DNA from: Amycolatopsis acididurans
GTDB lineage: Bacteria > Actinomycetota > Actinomycetes > Mycobacteriales > Pseudonocardiaceae
Direction of reading: 5' to 3'
Length of the DNA stretch: 35,202 nt
Assembly (NCBI RefSeq): GCF_012328925.1
Contig: NZ_JAAXLS010000063.1
Coordinates: 1 to 35,202 of the forward strand
The position numbers and the translations under genes are program-made. Under the pieces are notes generated by a model that was not told the DNA's origin, searched no databases, and saw only the letters and a list, made by a program, of their open reading frames with translations. Below, one piece after another: positions 32,356 to 35,202 of this stretch (positions are counted from its first letter, which is position 1; each line of letters starts with the position of its first letter).

Positions 32356-33119
32356 GCGAGGCCAACGGCGTGCCGGAGGTGATGCGGGCCGAGCACGTGA
32401 GCAAGCGGTTCGGTCCGGTACGGGCGCTGCAGGACATCAACCTGTCCGTCCGGCGCGGTGAGATCCTCGGGCTCATCGGGGACAACGGCGCCGGCAAGTC
32501 CACTTTGATCAAGATTCTCACCGGTTACCACCAGCCCGACGGCGGCCGCCTGCTGTTCGAAGGCGAGCCGGTACAGCTGAAATCGGTGACGCACGCCCGC
32601 TCGCTCGGCATCGAGACCGTGTTCCAGGATCTCGCCATGGTCAACGAGCTTCCGGTGTATCTCAACCTGCATCTGAACAAGGAACTGGTGCACAAACCGC
32701 TGCCCTTCCTCAGGCGCAAGGAGATGAAGCGCCGGGCGCGCGAGGCGCTGGACGGGATCGGCATCAACATCCCGTCCGTCACGGCGGAAGTGGGCCAGCT
32801 CTCCGGCGGGCAACGGCAGGCGATCGCGGTCGCCCGCTCGGTGTACTCGCAGAACACGAAGCTGCTGTTGCTGGACGAGCCGCTGGCCGCGATGGGCGCC
32901 AAGGAGGGCGGACTGATCCTGCGCCTGCTCGCGCAGCTCAAGCAGCGCGGAGATATCGCGATCATCCTCATCGCACACAACTACAGCCAGGTGGTCGATG
33001 TCTGCGACCGGGTGAACCTGTTGCAGCACGGCGAAATCACGTTCGACAAGACTTCGAAGGAGACCTCGGTCGCCGAGCTGCTCGAGCTCGTGCACGCCGA
33101 ATACCGCCTGAACAGCTGA
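32352..33119 (+). CDS. Sugar ABC importer ATPase, single nucleotide-binding domain
   Basis: A 255-residue ATPase driving the sugar importer. Walker A is GDNGAGKST, Q-loop VFQDLAMVN, signature LSGGQRQAIAV, Walker B KLLLLDEP and His switch LIAHN. Ribose-type importers usually carry two ATPase domains in one chain of about 500 residues; this is the one-domain form, so two copies must assemble per transporter. The D-loop reads LAAMGAKE, which departs from the common SALD. GTG 32352 is set by GGAGG 5 nt upstream and by the GTGA overlap with the small frame. The aldose epimerase follows after 17 bases. Confidence 0.92.
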   Translation: MSEANGVPEVMRAEHVSKRFGPVRALQDINLSVRRGEILGLIGDNGAGKSTLIKILTGYHQPDGGRLLFEGEPVQLKSVTHARSLGIETVFQDLAMVNELPVYLNLHLNKELVHKPLPFLRRKEMKRRAREALDGIGINIPSVTAEVGQLSGGQRQAIAVARSVYSQNTKLLLLDEPLAAMGAKEGGLILRLLAQLKQRGDIAIILIAHNYSQVVDVCDRVNLLQHGEITFDKTSKETSVAELLELVHAEYRLNS

Positions 33120-33136
33120 ATATCACTGGAGGGTCA

Positions 33137-34300
33137 ATGGGGACGAGATTCCCGCGGCGCACCATGCTCGCCGCCGGTGCGGCGGGACTTGCGACGGTAG
33201 GGTTGACGAGTGTGAACTCCACCGCGGCGGCCACGCCGCCCACCGTGTCCAAGGAATACTTCGGGCAGGCCGACGGCAAGGCCGTGTACCGGTACACGTT
33301 GAGCAGCGCCAGGGGCATGAGGGTGCGGATCCTCAGTTACGGCGGCATCATCCAGACCCTGGAGGTGCCCGACAAGCGCGGCCGGCAGGCGAACGTGGTG
33401 CTCGGCTTCCCGACGCTGGCCGACTACGTGGCCAAGAACAGCCCGGCGGCGGGCGGCGGTGTCTACTTCGGTGCGCTGATCGGCCGGTACGCCAACCGGA
33501 TCGCCAAGGGCCAGTTCACTGTGGACGGACAGACCTACCACGTTCCGATCAACAACAACGGCAACAGCCTGCACGGCGGCGTGTCCGGTTTCAACTCCAA
33601 GGTGTGGGATGTCGCGGAGCTGCCGGACGGCTTGCGGCTGAGCCTGACGAGCCCGGACGGCGACCAGGGTTATCCCGGCGCACTGCACGCGATCGTGACG
33701 TACACGGTGGACAACCAGAACCGGCTGCGGATCGACTACGAGGCGACCACGGACAAACCGACGGTGGTGAACCTGACCAACCACACGTACTGGAACCTCG
33801 CCGGTGAGGCCTCGGGCGACATCTACGGTCAGACGTTGCAGATCGACGCCGACCGGTACACACCGACCGACAGCACCCAGATCCCGACCGGTGAGCTGGC
33901 ACCCGTGCGGGGCACCGCGTTCGACTTCCGCCGTGCCACCGCCATCGGCGCCAGGATCGCCGAGAGCGATCCGCAGTTGCTGACCGGGCAGGGCTACGAC
34001 CACAACTGGGTGCTGAACCATTCGGGTTCGCCTGCCGTGGCCTGCCGCGCCGCCGATCCGGCGAGCGGCCGCACGCTCACGGTGTCCACAACGGAGCCGG
34101 GTCTGCAGTTCTACTCGGGCAACTTCCTGGACGGCACGCTCGTGGGGACGAGCGGCAAGACCTACCGGCAGAGCTACGGTTTCGCGCTGGAGACGCAGCA
34201 CTTCCCGGACTCGCCGAACCACCCCGACTTCCCGAGCACGGTACTGCGGCCGGGGCAGACCTACCGCAGCACCACGGTTTTCGCCCTGGGAAGCAGCTGA
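33137..34300 (+). CDS. galM: Secreted aldose 1-epimerase (mutarotase)
   Basis: A 387-residue galactose-mutarotase-like protein that interconverts alpha and beta anomers of free aldoses. Conserved blocks: YGGIIQTLEVPD, FGALIGRYANRIAKGQF, NNGNSLHGG, the catalytic His in NLTNHTYWNL (near 215) and the catalytic Glu in FALETQHFPDSPNHPDFPS (near 351). The N-terminus (RFPRRTMLAAGAAGLATVGLTSVNSTAAA) is a signal peptide with a twin-Arg pair and an Ala-rich cleavage region, so it should act outside, supplying the anomer the importer prefers. GGAGG lies close to ATG 33137 (about 5 nt). Last gene of the importer operon. Confidence 0.93.
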   Translation: MGTRFPRRTMLAAGAAGLATVGLTSVNSTAAATPPTVSKEYFGQADGKAVYRYTLSSARGMRVRILSYGGIIQTLEVPDKRGRQANVVLGFPTLADYVAKNSPAAGGGVYFGALIGRYANRIAKGQFTVDGQTYHVPINNNGNSLHGGVSGFNSKVWDVAELPDGLRLSLTSPDGDQGYPGALHAIVTYTVDNQNRLRIDYEATTDKPTVVNLTNHTYWNLAGEASGDIYGQTLQIDADRYTPTDSTQIPTGELAPVRGTAFDFRRATAIGARIAESDPQLLTGQGYDHNWVLNHSGSPAVACRAADPASGRTLTVSTTEPGLQFYSGNFLDGTLVGTSGKTYRQSYGFALETQHFPDSPNHPDFPSTVLRPGQTYRSTTVFALGSS

Positions 34301-34315
34301 GGCGCGGACCCGGGT

Positions 34316-34789
34316 TCAGGCCCGGGCCGGTGTCGCCCAGTACGTCGACATCAGCTCGGTGGACCACGACGGCTGCTCCACCGGCTCGCGCGGGCCGAAC
34401 TCCGTCATGTACGGCTTGATGTCCAGCACCGGGCTGCCGTCGATCGCGTCCAGAGCCCGGACTTTGATGGTCAGGCCGTCGACATCGAGCAGCCGGCAGC
34501 ACGTCACGCCGATGCGGTTCGGCCGGTTCTTGGCTCGCTGGGCGAAAATCCCGACCGACGGCCAGTCCGGATTGCCGCGGGGCCGGCGCGTCGAACGCTG
34601 CACCTTGTCCTGCGTGACCCGGTCGAACACGTACACGATCTCGACGTGTGAGAACTCCTCGAGCCCTTGCAGCGAGCTCGGGCCGAACAACGCACCGTCG
34701 AGTTCGACGCGTGCCGTGACCGAGTCCCAGTCGTCGTCGACGGGCTCTGACCTCGGGGACCGGACGTAGCCGATCGGGTGCAAGATCAT
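34316..34789 (-). CDS. trmO: TrmO-type tRNA t6A37 N6-methyltransferase (TsaA/YaeB family)
   Basis: A 157-residue protein of the UPF0066 (TsaA/TrmO) family, which uses S-adenosylmethionine to methylate t6A37 of tRNA-Thr. Family motifs in order: HPIGYVRSPR, LQGLEEFSHVEIVYVFDR, SVGIFAQRAKNRPNRIGVTCCRLL and VRALDAIDGSPVLDIKPYMTEF. In N-terminal strand order and length it is close to the E. coli N-domain; the short C-terminal domain is absent or reduced, as in many actinobacterial members. ATG 34789 is chosen since MILHPIGYVRSP is the family start. CACACT lies 6 nt before it, the same box as at 15356. Confidence 0.88.
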   Translation of the reverse strand: MILHPIGYVRSPRSEPVDDDWDSVTARVELDGALFGPSSLQGLEEFSHVEIVYVFDRVTQDKVQRSTRRPRGNPDWPSVGIFAQRAKNRPNRIGVTCCRLLDVDGLTIKVRALDAIDGSPVLDIKPYMTEFGPREPVEQPSWSTELMSTYWATPARA

Positions 34790-34847
34790 GCCCTTAGTGT
34801 GCCTCATTCCGTGCGAGCGCGCGCACGACGTGGGGCACGATGGCGTC

Positions 34848-35016
34848 ATGGATCACGCACACGAGTTCGTCGCGGGGTGGGTCAAAGCGGCGCATTCCTG
34901 ACCTGCACTTCGAAATCGTCGCGAGCACGCTGGTGATCAACTACCGCAACCAGAAAGGCGGGCTGGTCAACGAGGTGCTGATGTTCGAGGGCCACGGGAC
35001 CTACCTCCTGGGCTAG
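34848..35016 (+). pseudogene. Decayed NTF2/SnoaL-like gene
   Basis: ATG 34848 opens MDHAHEFVAGWVKAAHS and stops at 34901. The +1 frame then reads RRIPDLHFEIV, STLVINYRNQKGGLVNEVLMFEGHGTYL and stops at 35016. These are the start and the C-terminal strands of a nuclear-transport-factor-2-like protein, whose intact members (about 130 aa) have some 70 residues between them. At least one large deletion with frameshift is needed, and the C-terminal strands also look shortened. It is divergent from trmO with a 58-base gap. Parent family is from memory of the R-R-I-P-D-L-H-F-E and N-Y-R-N-Q blocks; function was probably already obscure. Confidence 0.65.
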
Positions 35017-35186
35017 CGCCCGATCCGCCGCGCGACGATTCCCGCGCCGAGGATCAGGACGAGACCGGTGACCGCCCAGCGGCGTTTCACCTCGGTCGGT
35101 GTCGCCTTCTCCCCCGCCTGGGTGCCCGGCTTCGCGCTGGAGGACGACGCCGAACTCCGGGACACGGGTTTCCGGTGGGGCGGGCT
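35013..35186 (-). CDS. C-terminus of a single-pass membrane protein, cut by the contig end
   Basis: The last 57 residues of a minus-strand gene: a Ser/Pro/Lys-rich stretch (PVSRSSASSSSAKPGTQAGEK), then basic VKRRW, one membrane helix (AVTGLVLILGAGIVA) and a short basic end RRIGR. No family can be assigned. Its 3' end overlaps the end of the decayed NTF2-like gene by 4 bases. The apparent start (residues MYKRQ) comes from adapter bases and is not real. Confidence 0.5.
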   Translation of the reverse strand, partial: SPPHRKPVSRSSASSSSAKPGTQAGEKATPTEVKRRWAVTGLVLILGAGIVARRIGR

Positions 35187-35202
35187 CTGTCTCTTATACA
35201 CA
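35187..35202. other. Nextera transposon-end adapter left on the contig
   Basis: CTGTCTCTTATACACA is the start of the reverse complement of the Tn5 mosaic end used in tagmentation libraries. It lies exactly at the contig end and should be trimmed. Reading it in reverse yields the peptide MYKRQ, a known database artefact. Confidence 0.97.

Noticed and set aside
32094..33095. Antisense open frame over the repeat and ATPase gene
   Set aside because: Its repeated peptide is only the reverse reading of the tandem repeat; the sense frames explain the region.

Overview
The window is a high-GC actinobacterial contig, most likely from the Pseudonocardiaceae and Amycolatopsis-like. This rests on a two-domain geosmin synthase, a CoaE-GrpB fusion, an MmpS-type protein, an LCP cell-wall ligase, PucR and LuxR-NB-ARC regulators, and many starts placed 6-8 nt behind a TANNNT box (leaderless or nearly so). 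No tRNA, rRNA, CRISPR array, transposase or phage gene was seen. The last 16 bases are Nextera adapter, not genome.

Layout. 1-391: 3' part of RNase HI. 414-4645 (minus): MmpS-like protein, orphan FetB-type permease, DinB-like protein, geosmin synthase. 4843-7116 (minus): FGGY sugar kinase then MgtC-like membrane protein. 7170-8428 (plus): Xre/RES toxin-antitoxin pair. 8432-11342 (minus): S9 peptidase and TerC; TerC lies behind what looks like a yybP-ykoY manganese riboswitch. 11584-16599 (plus): a tightly packed set of four genes starting with an unusual one-chain fusion of an extracytoplasmic alpha/beta hydrolase to an ABC ATPase, then its ABC-2 permease, a split-barrel protein and an enoyl-CoA hydratase. 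A VOC protein follows at 16669. 17363-21224 (minus): UvrB, a small Cys-rich protein, a PucR regulator. 21284-24571: DUF402 protein, CoaE-GrpB, a 70-residue unknown protein and an LCP enzyme. 24850-28221 (minus): LuxR-NB-ARC regulator and alpha/beta hydrolase.

28315-34300 looks like one carbohydrate regulon. A FadR-type repressor and an SMP-30 lactonase (ATGA overlap) are divergent from an operon for a Tat-exported sugar-binding lipoprotein, an RbsC-like permease, a single-domain ABC ATPase and a secreted aldose 1-epimerase. Both sides of the intergenic region carry matching promoters (TTGACT, 17 nt, then GATGAT or AATGAT), each overlapped by a 17-bp palindrome. The likely logic is sugar capture and mutarotation outside the cell, ABC import, lactone hydrolysis inside, and one repressor on both arms. 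Between permease and ATPase sits a 75-nt tandem repeat that creates an extra 50-codon reading frame joined to both neighbours by GTGA overlaps.

The right end holds TrmO, a decayed NTF2-like gene and the C-terminus of a membrane protein cut by the adapter. The best candidates for something little described are the hydrolase-ABC fusion locus, the repeated start module in the sugar operon and the two-operator divergon. No wholly new defence or mobile system was found.
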